Assembly (NCBI GenBank): GCA_036362985.1
Contig: JAYGXS010000003.1
Coordinates: 51,018,977 to 51,082,976 of the forward strand
Length of the DNA: 64,000 bases
Origin: Ligula intestinalis
Lineage: Eukaryota; Platyhelminthes; Cestoda; Diphyllobothriidea; Diphyllobothriidae
Direction of reading: 5' to 3'
The notes beneath the pieces were generated by a model that was not told where the DNA came from, did no database searches, and saw only the letters and a program-made list of their open reading frames with translations. The translations under genes were made by a program, and so were the position numbers. Position 1 is the stretch's first letter; the number at the start of each line of letters is the position of its first letter. Shown piece after piece: positions 22,801 through 33,553 of the stretch.

Positions 22801-25800
22801 AAAGCCAAGCTCAACACCCTAAAAGCATTGGCAGGTTCTTCATGGGGCCAGGACACTGAGACGTTAGTCACGACATACCGGGCAACAGGCAAGGCAACGA
22901 CTAAGCATGCATCAGCTATCTTCACCCCACTGTTTAGCGATACCAGCTGGGCGAAAGTCCAACGCGTTGAGAACGCTGCTCTCCGCATCGCCACGGGCTG
23001 TGTTAACATGACCAATGTAGAGCACCTGTATCAGGAAACTCAAGTCCTGCCTCTGAAGGTTCACTCCATCATGGAGGCAAAAATCTACATTGCGCAGTCT
23101 CATAACCAAGAACATCCGGGCAATCGCCTGTTAACGCGCCCCCCACCTGCTAGACGCATGAAGCAGTCTACCATAGACGCGTACGGCCCACATGCTTCGG
23201 TGTACCCCACTAATCTACCAATAACAGACCTCGTTAAGCGTATCCACACCGAAACTGTCGAGCAAGCCATCAGCAGCTATAAACCCAACAGAGTCCTCAA
23301 CGCTCCTCCGCCGGGCTCCGACGTCATGGCCAGAGAACGTAGGGCCAACCTGTCCAGAAACGCTAGAACCAGACTATTCAAACTGCGTTCCGGCTTCTCC
23401 ACGCTGCTGAATTCATTCAAAAGCCGTCTCACCTCATGCTTTGACGTCACAGACAACTGTCCTGACTGCCTCCTGCCTTTACACACAACATGCCACCTCT
23501 TCGACTGCCCAGCCAACCCTACGGACCTCACGCCTGAGGACCTATGGCTTCGCCCAGACAAAGTCACCGAATTCCTTCATCTTTCTTAAACATTTTATAC
23601 CTTTTTCTTTATTTTTTATTCCTTCATCTCTATCCCTTTATCTTTCTTAAAAATTTTATAACATGTATTGCTGGCAAACTAGGTTAAGGGAGTAAGCTAG
23701 TACATCAACAACAATGATCTTACGCCCATCCTATAGGATTAGCCAGCGACAGGTAGAATTCAGTCAACCGGCAATAATCGCGAGAACATGAGGCGAAAAT
23801 GTCTGCTCACGTTGCTCTTCCGGTGGCCCCCAAATTTGAGGAAAGAGGGCACAGAGTCTGCACGCGAAGTAGACTAGGCAACAAAAAAACACGGGCGACA
23901 AAAGACGAATGCCATCCCTTAAAGTGCGTTGGTAGATGCTAGCCGATCAGCCTAGTGGCGGAACTATGCAAATAAACCGGCGTCTGGGACAGTGCGAGTG
24001 CGTCAGCTGATCCGGAAGTCAACCAGTAAGGCGCTCGTGGAGCCCTTTTCTGTGACAGTAGGCACGTGACACAGTGAAGGTCCGATACAAACGAAAACGC
24101 GAGTTCCGGGAAGTAGGTGAGAGGGCATAGATGCAATCGCTGGAACACCAAATTTATTCACCTCTTCAACATCCAGCACCAGTGATGCAATTTCGGCAAG
24201 TAACGACTCGAATGCTGGCTGCGAAGTGATCATCACATCGAGGACAAACAGGCACATAGGTATGTGGTAGCATAGCGGCTGCATCCCATAAATACTGCAA
24301 TCTCCTGTGTACGAAATACCCCTATCTGATGATGCCTCTGTGCATTGAGCATAAAGTAACAACATCAGGCGAACAAAGACCTGGTTCCTACGATTCCACA
24401 TAATTCTTCTTAGTGCTTAAGTTTCCGAAGATGGCGGTCGGCCGAGCAGTTACCGCAAGCCTTATAAAATGCTGTCGTTGATTTTCTCGGAGTTGACGCG
24501 GAAGCGATCCACTGCAGGGTGGAAGCAAACAATTTCTTAAAAACTAGGTCGGTCACCCGACAGGAGTAAAAAACTTTTTCGCGACACCGTTCAGCCGTGC
24601 GGACTTAACAAGAACGAACAAAACCATTTGACTACTTTTTAGTTTTCAACAGTGCTCCTTTGTCTTCTGATACCATTTTGGTGCTTAGTAATCTGTCGCC
24701 AAGAATTAATGCATAATTTGATAATATTAATCATAGAGGATTGACTTGATTTCTTTTCAGAAAACATACTCGGAACGGCCAAGTGATCTGTGGGGACGGA
24801 ATGTGGATGAGTACTTAGGAATTTCATTTTTGTGTTCATGTCACGCAAATGTCGTCAGTAAGTAAAAAGATAATTTTCTTGGCTTCCTTGGTTTACGCGG
24901 TCGTGAGTGGATAGCTGAGCGGTAGATGGCACAACACGAGTCAGTACAAGTGACATTCCTGCGCGTGTTGCTACCTACAGCTGTAATCAAATACCAACAA
25001 AGGAAGATCTTGTAACGCTTGGGAGTTGCGGGGAAATCGTCAACATTCCGCTCGCCAATTGCCGGAAGTTATCGGAAGTGTAAATTACGGGCTACCACTT
25101 ATTGCATGAGTCGGGGTGGGAACAATTATTGCGGGAAAAATTCTACTAGAATAATATTGTCTCAGAATTCAGTTAGGCATGGAAAAACATTAAACACCCT
25201 ATAAACAGCTGGAGGATCTTGTCCAGGTGAAAAACAGAACGTGTTGTTTTAACAAGGAAAACACAATTTTTATTTCTCCTGAACGTAGGCAGTAATAACG
25301 ATAAAGATAGAATAGAAGCAAGAACTGGAATAATAATTTCTGACTCACATTTCACCTGGACAACAACGTTCACCAATGTAATCATAACTTCGACAGCAGT
25401 AGGGCGCAGACATTGGGCACACTGTGTACTGATAGGTTGTCATCACGCCATACTCATTTAGTTCCTGGCGAGGCCCCTCGCACACAGTGTACCGACCTGT
25501 GTTATAGTGAGAGTCAACAGAACAAAAAGGATGTTTATCAAAAGTAGAGACCAAAGAAAGGCTTGCTATTGCTGCAACAATTATTTGTGCGCATGTTTGA
25601 GGTCGGGGAGCTTACACAGTAGCGAATACAATCGTTTCGTTCGAAAAGCACGTTCCAACGACAAGAAGTGATTGGCGTACGCCGTCTACGCGTAGCACTA
25701 ACATTCTGGTCTCACCGACCAATGAATGTTCTCCAAAAAAGGACAGTCACACTGAAACTGCGATTTTCATTTTCTCACTAACGAACTTAGTGTCAAGAGT

Positions 25801-28800
25801 TTCAAGTTTGATACATTCAACAGGCCGGAAAGTACCATACTACAATGCCTAATGCAGTATATTCTGGTAAAAGAACTGCGATCATTGCAGATCATTGCAC
25901 AAATAGTCTATGTATGTCGGTTATACATCGCGATATTTCGCAGCTTACGAGAAGAAAGTCTAGTTCGTCAACTTCAAAAATATCTTCAATTTCCGTTCTG
26001 TTAGATCTAGTAACTGGCACAACTGTTTGATTTTACGAAGAGGTAATAAATATTTAAATTGAGCTGCGAACAGAAGGCCAGAGGTAGTATTAGACTTTAA
26101 CCAAAGTTTATATGGTTAGATAAAGTTGTTAGAAATGAAAAAAACTACTCACGCTTAGTCTCCAATACATGATAACTATAGCTTGCCCAAATCCCACTAA
26201 ATGAATGTTCTGTGTCCAAAAACAAGATTCGAATGTCATTATTTATGCCATAATATTGCTCCATCTATAGTGAATGATCCAGTAACTCCTCACAAATGAC
26301 GGCTGGACAGCAGTAAATTCGTATCCTCTAGATTCAGTTGATGACGCACAGGCATGTCTAGTTAGTTTGACTATTATTGCGTTGAATTATCACGGCGTTA
26401 ATATAAGCTGGCAACATGTTCCCTAAAACGCAACGAGTCGGTGTGCGTGTGTATGTAAGAAGCCTGCGCTATATCAGCCATTGCATCAAATCTCACGCAC
26501 AGGCCGTCGACAGGTTTTGACAGCCTCCCTGTGCAGGAAGTATGGTCGATGTTGAAGGGTTCTACACTAAAAGTTGGCGGCTTCCCACAAGCCTGTAACC
26601 TGGGGAGGATGGGGAGTTGTCGGCTTACGGTATAACCCGTTTATACTCAGCAGTGGGGTTCAGGATGCAATGGCATACTCTTAGTGCCCTTTGTAGCCTT
26701 CTCCCTCTGCTTTAGGTCAGAGATCCCAGCAGAATGAAGCATGGCTGCGGCCACCTTCTGTTGTCTTGATTCCAATTGTCCCTGGAGCACGTGTAGAGTT
26801 AAAAGGATGGGCCAGATGCTAACTAAGTTGCATGTAACGCAAATAAACTCACTCGAAAATTACCGACGCACCCTCTCCGAGACAGTGATAGAGCCCCTTG
26901 TCTGCGACGACCGACCAGATAACAGATGTTAGTTTTTTCATTGTCAAATAGGAAAATATAAATAAAAGGCATGTGAATACTCCGTCTTGACTTAACAACG
27001 ACTTAAACAGATAGCATAAATTAGTTTACCGCGGCAATCAATTAGCTGCTATCGACCTTCGAAAAACATTCGTAAGGGAGAAATATTTACATTGGAACAC
27101 CTCACACGGTTAAGCCTTCTAATATTAGCTGTTCGATGACGGTATATGAAGAATAGTAGCTGCGCTACCTTAAAAATGTTGCTGGGATTAAGACCGATCA
27201 ACTCTTCAATAAAAGCTGCATTCAAAAGGAGGGGAGACGAACAGAGTCAGGTAACTTAAAGCGGTAAAAGTCGCCTACTGAAAATGTCAGGCACTTAACT
27301 GTCGGGAATTCAACAAAGAAGTTCACTTAACGAATGTACGACCACTAGACAGTTTAATGTCTCAAAAGTGAATAAGTCAGTTTACGAAATACATGAATAC
27401 TAAGACTTGCCAGTTACTGTCAGATATAAAATACAAGCTTGAAGAAAAAAGTTAACTCGGAGCAAGTAAGAGGCATATTTCCTCAGGTGAGGAGCTAATA
27501 GGTAAACTCACTCAGGCGATCATGAGAAGCAAGTTTAAAGCCAATGTAAGCACCCGCTAGCCCGGCGGCAGACCCGAGAAGCGCTGATTTACGACTCATG
27601 GACCTTTTGGCAAATGAAATAAGAGAAAACGCATAAACAAAATGTACTACATTGTCCATAAAGTGATTCTTATTATACCCTTACCAAAAAAACAAGTTAA
27701 CATACAAGCAAGGATTGATGCACATCCTAATTTTTTTGGAACAGAAGCAGGTGTCAACACACCTTATTTTGTAAAAATTTTCTAAAATGACGAGGCTATA
27801 AGTCTGAATTGTCCCTTAAGCTAGATGCGTGTTAATAAACTAGCCCACGCTCTGACGACTGCAATTGAAAATAATGGAACATTGATAGTGGTGCTCAGTG
27901 TAGCTTAACGAAGCAAGACAGGATTTCTTTGGTTCGAAAACTATTCAGTCAGAGGTATATAAAAGATGATCAGTATGCTCATCTCGACCGTTAGCCAGCG
28001 CACATTCAACCACAAAGTAGCCAGTTTTTTAAGAGAACGACGTAAAAAGATTAAACTAGTCTGCTTGTGATTTGCACTCCAACAATTTCCACACAAAGCG
28101 ATCCAGATTTGATTATAAGACTGCATTATTCTACCTAAATTGTCTCGGCCAGCATTTGTGCGGTTTGAGCTGCTTTGCAGAATTCAAGCCCCGGTCCCAT
28201 TTTTCAATGGTCCGGAGCTTATTATCTAAAAGAAAGATGGATGGGGACGCTTTATTGAATAGTAAGATCGCTTGTCCTGACACAATAGCACTTTCGATTG
28301 TGATACATTTTAAATAGACAGTCGGCTTTGCAGATCAGGGGCAACAGGACTGACTATATTGCCTATGCATGGTCTGCAGTTGCACAGTCCTCAGATCAAG
28401 GAGTCTGTTTGCTTCAGGTTTATATAAGCGTGCCAGTAGCGCACTCCCTAATAGAAAAACGCTCGCACCACGCGAAGTCACCTAGCGCTGTCGCGCTATT
28501 CTGTCCCTGCGTTGTGCGCACGCATAGATGTGCCCCCAGGCGACATGCGAGAAGCGTTCCTAGTCGGCGTCACCCTCTGTAACAGGGGGGATACCACCCC
28601 CCCCCTCTAGCTGGCGCAGGCATCCCACGGTCGAAATCTGGGCCAGGTTGGATCTAGTCTATGCAGAAAAAAGGTTGACACCCTGTGACAAGTGCAATTG
28701 GGGGGGGGGGGGGGGAGGGGGACTAATCACGTGCACACAAAGTAGCGCGACGGCTATTGAACATTTCCGTGGAAAAGGTCAATAGACGCGAGAATGATAG

Positions 28801-29059
28801 ACCACTAGAAAGGCACACAAGTCATAAGAACACCAAGCACCATTCAGGATGAAGTTTACTTACAAACCGCTGGATCTGCTGCCAATGTAGGAAGGACGCG
28901 AGCGCTTGCCAAAACTTGAAAAGCGACCCTTTGATCGGGGTGGTTTACATTCTAAACGAATAAAGTAGGGTTTTCCAGGAATATTGTTGAGTCAGAACAA
29001 CTACCTGCAATAACGACTAGTAAACTCGTGAAAAGAAGCAGATATATGGCGACTTTCAT
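16585..29059 (-). CDS. CYYR1/Shisa/VOPP1-like membrane adaptor gene, 4 coding exons
   Basis: Joined exons (29059-29005, 25496-25349, 18809-18602, 16800-16585) give 627 nt, or 208 residues. In order: a signal peptide (1-18), a short lumenal/extracellular domain with cysteines at 24, 45, 52, 53, 63 and 64, a membrane span (about 78-98), a basic stop (RRRR), and a proline-rich tail (138-208) with PPPY at 140-143 and 155-158. The C..C..CC..CC plus single-span plus PPxY layout defines the STMC6 superfamily. The APYCC..Y.YIG segment is closest to CYYR1, while the overall form also fits VOPP1/WBP1. These proteins sit in endosomal or plasma membranes and bind WW-domain partners such as Nedd4-type ligases. 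All exon borders are GT-AG and in phase. Two Gypsy elements lie directly upstream, and the 5' UTR cannot be traced beyond them. No stop or frameshift is seen, so it is probably functional. Confidence 0.8.
16801..18601 (-). other. Intron 3 of the CYYR1-like gene
   Basis: About 1.8 kb of non-coding DNA. A 143-codon same-strand frame (17600-17169) lacks any known motif or splice logic and is not called as a gene. Confidence 0.7.
18602..18809 (-). CDS. CYYR1-like gene, exon 3 (membrane span)
   Basis: The acceptor has an excellent pyrimidine tract (CTTTTTCCCTTTTTTTCTCT) and ends in GTAG. The donor is GTTAGT. The exon encodes the membrane span, which contains FCALLYFCC, then FRRRR and a linker. 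The 208 nt fit one leftover base plus 69 codons and end in phase 0. Confidence 0.85.
19991..20049 (+). repeat. 16-17-bp tandem repeat in the LINE-J 5' region
   Basis: Three and a half units follow each other: CAGATGGACTCACCTTC, GGATGGACCCATCTCC, ATATGGACCTATCTCC and GGATGGACTA. They overlap the proposed start codon. Such arrays can belong to LINE 5' regulatory regions; no function can be shown here. Confidence 0.6.
19994..21337 (+). pseudogene. LINE-J copy 2 N-terminal region with endonuclease
   Basis: One frame runs from ATG at 19994 to TAA at 21335, interrupted only by TAG at 20231 (probably a former Trp codon). Features in order: a hydrophobic stretch ending LLNAVVQPNPGP (NPGP at 20201-20212), then a zinc cluster with FCSTC, CGPC and CITC pairs resembling a PHD finger, a Pro-rich linker, and an APE endonuclease with LNCNGL, LQESKL, GDFNAHDDLW and SDHLPI. 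The NPGP motif resembles 2A-type ribosome-skipping peptides known in some non-LTR elements, with Gln in place of the usual Glu. Confidence 0.8.
21525..23589 (+). pseudogene. LINE-J copy 2 reverse transcriptase and C-terminal tail
   Basis: The first frame (21525-22493) carries the RT palm (LDLTKAFDSVN, TGVPQGSVISP). The frame then shifts at a run of nine C, and the second frame (to 23589) begins with YADDITLLSS and continues through the thumb to a Cys/His tail (CPDC, TTCHLFDCP) found at the C-terminus of several Jockey-like elements. Copy 1 has an indel at the same C-rich place but in the other direction. Stop TAA at 23587. Confidence 0.85.
25349..25496 (-). CDS. CYYR1-like gene, exon 2 (six-cysteine domain)
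   Basis: The acceptor is CACTATAACACAG after a pyrimidine-rich stretch, and the donor is a consensus GTGAGT. The exon holds all six conserved cysteines. Its first two bases complete the Gly codon begun in exon 1, and its last two (AT) complete a Met codon with the G of exon 3. An alternative acceptor 75 bases upstream (exon start 25571) also keeps frame and would add a seventh cysteine; it has a poorer pyrimidine tract. Confidence 0.8.
25497..29004 (-). other. Intron 1 of the CYYR1-like gene (3.5 kb)
   Basis: Mostly AT-rich DNA. Homopolymer C and G runs occur at about 28597-28606 and 28699-28722 (interrupted near the end by one A). I see no coding or RNA gene. Confidence 0.7.
29005..29059 (-). 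CDS. CYYR1-like gene, exon 1 (signal peptide)
   Basis: ATG at 29059-29057 opens a hydrophobic leader of 18 residues (MKVAIYLLLF...). The exon ends in GCAG followed by the donor GTAGTT and leaves one base (G) of a split codon. The Gypsy-a LTR ends only 28 bp upstream. This start is chosen because it directly precedes the only leader that phases with exon 2. Confidence 0.75.
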
Positions 29060-29071
29060 GCCGACACAGAT

Positions 29072-29087
29072 GTATGCACGATCAGGG
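29072..29087 (-). repeat. X1a: short part of the ~125-bp duplicated target
   Basis: GTATGCACGATCAGGG on the plus strand matches the start of X2 at 38384. It is separated from the rest of its copy (33558-33667) by Gypsy-a. AGGG (29084-29087) is also the left target duplication of Gypsy-a. It lies in the 5' UTR region of the CYYR1-like gene, 13 bp from the ATG. Confidence 0.85.
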
Positions 29088-29390
29088 TGTAGCGTGGACC
29101 GATATGTGGGACGAAAGACCTGAATGGAAGGGTAGGCGTTAAGAAAAACGGCCACAAGCAGACGATCAGCTAAACGTGAGCCGAGGCACGAAGAAGACGA
29201 GACTCGCTCCAAACCGTTTATTACTAATCGTAAAAATCAAAGTTCCCGCCTCTCGTCGCGCGGTACGCCACACCCCGCGTTGTCAAGGGGGAGATCAGTT
29301 TCGTCCGTAAGGGCGTTCACAGTCAACCTCTCTACAAGAATAAAAAGAAATAAACGTAAAAACCAACATTAAAAACCGAGGTTCGTTACA
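29088..29390 (-). repeat. Gypsy-a 3' LTR
   Basis: 303 bp, TG...CA ended, a direct match of 33253-33553. Because it is the LTR nearest to and in the same direction as the CYYR1-like gene, it could act as a substitute promoter (inference). It ends 28 bp from the ATG. Confidence 0.93.
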
Positions 29391-29433
29391 TTGCCTCCTC
29401 CTCAGAGGAGACTGTCCACAGTGTCATTAACCA

Positions 29434-30844
29434 TTAGGTCGGGATGCTAGTAGAAGTTACCTCTACAGTTTGTGCGACGGGGGGAAGGGAATCGGGGGAG
29501 ACAGGGGAGAATGGGGGACCAGGGAGTGGGAGCTGTTGAGGTGCCGGCTTAAGTTGGTCATAATGTACGGTGAATACGCCCGCGAGGGGATTCTGTGGGT
29601 CGCGAAGGACGAACGTATTGTCGGACCGCTGGCGGACGATAGTATACGGGCCCTGCCAGGGTCGATGGAGTTTCCTCGCCGCTCCGAGGTTGTGGCCGTG
29701 GTCTGCAGAGGAGTACAGAGTCACCAACATGATATTCCGGCCTAGCTGTGCGTCGGTCATGGTAAGACTTCTGTTGTTGTTGCGCCGTTTGGATTTTATC
29801 AGCATTTGTTCTGTAAGCGAAAACAAGGCGCTCTTTCAGGGACCTGGCGTATTCTCCCATATCCGTGGCCTCAGCGGGAATTAGTGGAGAGTGGATGTCT
29901 GCCGGTAGCCGCAACTCATGGCCCGGTTGAAGGAATGCGGAGGAAAATCCGGTCGAGTCGTGGATGGCGGCTCGGTATGCCAGCAGGCATTCGGATAAAT
30001 GCTTGTCCCAACTGTCGGAAGACTCACGGTCGAGTAGTGTGGACGAAATCTTCTTGATTGTCCTGTTCGTTCGCTCGACAAGACCATTTCCCTCTAGGTG
30101 GTAAGGGGTGGTACGCGTCTTCTTAATTCGAAGTAGAGAGCACACCTCCGCCAAGATGTGATTCTCAAATGCCGTACCCTGATCAGAGTGTATGATATCG
30201 GGCACTCCAAAGCGACTAATCCAATTGTTAATGATGGCCGTCGCCACTGATCTTGCATCCTGGTTATTCAAGGGTATTGCCTCGCACCACTTGGTAAAGT
30301 AGTTCACGATAACCAGTATGAACCGGTTGTCACGATGGCGGGTGGGGGATAATGGTCCAATTATATCTACCCCGATTCGGTGGTTGGGGCCATCCACGAC
30401 GATAGGTTGTAGCCGCGCTCGAGGGGTGATCGTCGGAGGCTTGGTCTGGGCGCATACGAGGCAACTGCGACAGTGAGACATCACATCCCGGTGAATTGCC
30501 GACCACCAAAACCGTCTGCGGACGGCTGCCTCCGTCTTGCGCTGACGTGCGTGTCGCAGTTGGTGATGGATCTGGGCTATCATATCCGACACCTTCACTT
30601 TTGGCAGAACCAATCGCAGTGAATCGTCAGACTGCGCCTGTAGAAACAGGACACCATTCTCTATCCGCAAGCGGGACCAATTTCCCCATAGCGCGCGCGA
30701 TGAGGCTGAATTTCCTTCCATTTCTCTACCGGTGGGTTTTCGAGTACCATGCAACTGCCGGTCATAAATTTCGCCAACATTGGTGTCCGCTGCCTGTAGA
30801 GCCACCCATTCTTGTGCATCGTCAGACGTAAGAACAGCGTTCAC
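29434..30844 (-). pseudogene. Gypsy-a integrase
   Basis: The frame 30844-29558 has the N-terminal zinc region (HHQLRHARQRK and CRSCLVC) and the D-D-E core (GVDIIGPL, HSDQGTAFE, EGNGLVERTN). A frameshift near 29700 passes the reading to 29826-29434, which ends with the C-terminal RPWQGPYTIV fold typical of Gypsy integrases. The catalytic residues are all present. The enzyme would insert cDNA into chromosomes. Confidence 0.88.
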
Positions 30845-30994
30845 TGACTCAATTGCATTCGCTGGGCGTCGCGATAATCCGTCTGCGTTCAGGTGTCTGC
30901 AACCAGGCCGATATGTGCAGGTATAATCGTATTCCTGCAGTTGCTCTTGCCAACGTGCAACTTGTCTGTCAGTTTCGCGGAAATTTTGCAGCCA

Positions 30995-32367
30995 TTAGAG
31001 GGCGCTATAGTTCGTACGAATTAAGAAGTGACGGCCCAGGCGGTATGGACGGAAGTACTTGACGAAATAGACCATGGCTAACATCTCACGTCTGGTCGTG
31101 CTATAACACCGTTCAGTTCCGGACAATGTCCTGCTGACGAATTCAATTACCTTTTCAGTATCGCCTGACTTTTGGGATAAAACAGCTCCAATCGCCCTAC
31201 CGCTAGCATCGGGATCAAGGATGAATTCACCCGCTGATTGAGAAACATCCGGTAGAATGAGTATAGGGGGAGAAGTCAAGGCCTGTTCACACTCGTTCGT
31301 CCAACGGAACGGTTGTGAATTTTCAGTCAGACGGTGAAGGGGTGCGGCAATGCCAGCGAAACCCCGAACAAACTTCCGATAATAGTACGCGAGGCCGACA
31401 AAACTGCGGACTTCTTGCGGCGTCTTGGGGGTTGGCCACTCGAGAATCCGGGAGGTGGTGCTGGGGTCTGGATGTATACCAGAAGCCGATAAGACATGCC
31501 CCAAGAATAGTGTCTGTCTCCGTAGCAACTTACACTTGGCCATGCGCAACACGAGGCCAGCGTCCTTTAGTCTGGATAGAACTGCACGCAGCTTCGTACT
31601 GTGGTGTTCAATTAAGACCCCGTGGACAATAACGTCGTCCAAATAAATAAGGCAACACCACGGCGTTATATCGCGCAAGACAGTTGTCATCAGCCGTTGG
31701 AAGGTGGCCGGTGCGTTCGTCAGACCGAAGGGCATCACGTTGAACTCATAGGGTCCAGAGGGAGCCACAAAAGCAGTCTTTGCCCGATCAGCTGGGTGGA
31801 CGTCTACCTGCCAGTATCCGGACGCGAGATCCAGGGTCGAGAACCATTGAGCTCCCGAGACGGCATCGATGGTGTCATCAATACGGGGCAATGGAAGCGA
31901 GTCGCGTTTAGTCACGGCATTTAGGCGACGGAAGTCGATACACAGTGAACCATCCTTCTTCTTGACGAGCACAATAGGCGACGCCTAGGGGGAGGATGAG
32001 GGCGGATGATCTCCTCATCCAACATCTCCCGAATCATTGTTTCGAGGTCCTTTTGGTAGAACACTGGGATACGACGAGCGGCCTGGCGAATTGGCCTAGT
32101 ATCTCCGGTGTCAATGGCGTGCTGCAAGACATGTGTGTGGCCTGGGACTTGAGTATTGACGTCGAATTGTGGAGCGAACTCTTCCAAATGCTGCACGAGC
32201 GCTTGTCGAGCCGGCTCACTAATCTCAGCTCCAGACAAAGTGGGAACCCACCATGGGTCGTCAGTCACTGCAGCTAGCACGCCCGTGCGGAAAACTTCCA
32301 TTCCGCCTAAACAAATGCAAAGGGGTGAGACACTGATGGACGCATGGTGCCGATGCAAGAAGTCCAT
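30995..32367 (-). pseudogene. Gypsy-a reverse transcriptase and RNase H
   Basis: The first frame (32367-31921) carries the RT N-terminus (RRIPVFYQKDLETMI). After a frame change, 31972-30995 has [21 protein letters not shown] and [10 protein letters not shown] (YLDD catalytic box), then the RNase H start with [13 protein letters not shown] and RREMLAMV. RNase H stops early, before the integrase frame begins at 30844. Confidence 0.88.
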
Positions 32368-32435
32368 ACCTAGGATAGCATCTCATTGTATGGTCGCACA
32401 CACAAATGTATGATCAGTGCCGAAATGACCAATGC

Positions 32436-33067
32436 TCACAGAAAGTCGGCCTGCTCTTCAGAGTAGAGGGGGAAACCGTTGGCTGACGACAGTTGGAGTG
32501 GCATCACAGGTCTAGGGTGGATTCCAGGGAAGCTGGGGCAGACTACGGAGCACGAAGTTCCTGTGTCCAATAGGAATGAAACTGAATGCCCATTGAGGGT
32601 TTCCGGAATGAAAAGTGGAGGCCGGCTACTACAGCTAAGAGCAGATACGCATGGAAGGCAGGCAGACTCAAATGCAGACCTATTGGGCCGAAGTTGCCGA
32701 CGGATGAGGGGATTGTGGCCGCAACGCTGGGCTCGCTTGCCAAAACGACGGCCGTGGGAGCAGCTGGACGGGTATGTGGTACGAGGTCGGTCAGAATGCC
32801 GGGGCGGCGACGGCCGGGAGATCACCACCGCGTAAACTTGGGCAGACGACGACTCACGTTGAGCCAACTCAGCGGCCTCGAACCCGCGAACCACTTCGAG
32901 TGCCTTCGCCAGAGAGGTATACTCCTTTCTGATGAATTTGGAGTATAGATCCGGATTCCGAACCCCAAGGGTGAATTTTTTGAGAATTTCGGACTCCAGG
33001 CGGTCTGCTGGTTGACCAGAAAACGCTCGAGTGCTATTTCGCGGAGCGCCCCGACGCAGGTATCGGC
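32436..33067 (-). pseudogene. Gypsy-a Gag C-terminus and protease
   Basis: The frame has a capsid-like segment (ILKKFTLGVRNPDLYSKFI), a Cys-rich nucleocapsid-like patch (GKRAQRCGHN) and an aspartic protease with LLDTGTSCSVV (DTG active site). Gag is shortened at its N-terminus, where the foldback at 33075-33228 replaces part of the coding region. Confidence 0.75.
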
Positions 33068-33074
33068 AGATTCT

Positions 33075-33228
33075 CAAATGGGGAAAAAGAAGAAAAAGGA
33101 TTCTGTCGTTGTTTGTTCTACGCTTAACACGGCTACAGAATTGGAAGTGTGCATTAATTCCAATTTTGTAGCCGTATTGGACGTAGAATAAACAACGACT
33201 GAATCCTTTTTCGTCTTTTTCCCATTTG
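33075..33228. repeat. 154-bp foldback inside Gypsy-a gag leader
   Basis: Arm 1 (33075-33146) and arm 2 (33158-33228) are imperfect reverse complements with an 11-bp loop. Arm 2 lies directly beside the primer-binding site. The palindrome carries the same gag codons forward and backward, so it looks like template switching during reverse transcription or replication. Confidence 0.85.
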
Positions 33229-33229
33229 T

Positions 33230-33247
33230 ATCCCACCGCTGCCACCA
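33230..33247 (-). other. Gypsy-a primer-binding site, tRNA-Leu type
   Basis: Five bases after the 5' LTR end the minus strand reads TGGTGGCAGCGGTGGGAT. This is complementary to the common 3' end of animal tRNA-Leu with CCA (ATCCCACCGCTGCCACCA) over 18 bases. The match is from memory of tRNA-Leu and should be checked. Confidence 0.7.
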
Positions 33248-33252
33248 AATTA

Positions 33253-33553
33253 TGTAGCGTGGACCAATATATGGAACAAAAGACCTGAATGGAAGGGTAG
33301 GCGTTAAGAAAAACGGCCACAAGCAGACAATCAGCTAAACGTGAGCCAAAGCACGAAGAAGAATAGACTCGCTCCGAACCATTTATTACTAATCGTAAAA
33401 ATCAAAGTTCCCTCCTCTCGTCACGCGGTACACCACACCCGCGTTGTAAAGAGGGAGATCAGTTTCGTCCGTGATGACGTTCACAGTCGACCTCTCTCCA
33501 AGAATAAAAAGAATAAACGTAAAAAACAACATCAAAATCCGAGTTTCGTTACA
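33253..33553 (-). repeat. Gypsy-a 5' LTR
   Basis: 301 bp, direct match to 29088-29390, TG...CA ended. Followed on its upper side by the target duplication AGGG and then the rest of repeat X1. Confidence 0.93.

Larger units (their letters stand above)
19895..23650 (+). mobile_element. LINE-J copy 2 (Jockey/I-like non-LTR element)
   Basis: This is the longest copy of the family. It holds a short repeat array, an ORF beginning with ATG at 19994 that carries a 2A-like NPGP motif and a PHD-like zinc cluster, an APE endonuclease, a reverse transcriptase and a C-terminal Cys/His tail, then a T-rich tail region. Defects are an in-frame TAG at 20231, TAA at 21335, a +1 frameshift near 21475, TGA at 21522 and a +1 indel in a run of nine C at 22482-22490. 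The exact 5' and 3' ends are not clear. It lies antisense in an intron of the CYYR1-like gene. Confidence 0.85.
18810..25348 (-). other. Intron 2 of the CYYR1-like gene (6.5 kb)
   Basis: The intron carries LINE-J copy 2 (about 19895-23650) in the opposite orientation to the gene. A same-strand frame of 132 codons (24401-24003) has no recognisable domain and is not called. The rest is AT-rich and shows no gene. Confidence 0.75.
29088..33553 (-). mobile_element. Gypsy-a: nearly complete Ty3/Gypsy retrotransposon
   Basis: 4,466 bp bounded by two direct LTRs (29088-29390 and 33253-33553) that begin TGTAGCG and end TTACA. Four-base target duplication AGGG (29084-29087 and 33554-33557). The minus-strand order is 5' LTR, primer site, gag with a foldback, protease, RT-RNase H, integrase, 3' LTR. 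The LTRs differ at a few percent of sites, many of them G/A or C/T changes, so the insertion is moderately old. A few frameshifts and stops disable it. It lies in the same orientation as, and 28 bp upstream of, the CYYR1-like start codon. Confidence 0.92.

Noticed and set aside
24003..24401. 132-codon minus-strand frame in intron 2 as a gene
   Set aside because: No recognised domain, no splice logic, and a length possible by chance in 64 kb.
28690..28725. G-run as a quadruplex regulatory element
   Set aside because: A long homopolymer in intron DNA next to other low-complexity runs; nothing ties it to a promoter or exon.
29005..29212. Long frame through the Gypsy-a LTR as a fusion protein with the CYYR1-like leader
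   Set aside because: The frame crosses the LTR by chance; the leader has its own ATG at 29059 and a proper donor.
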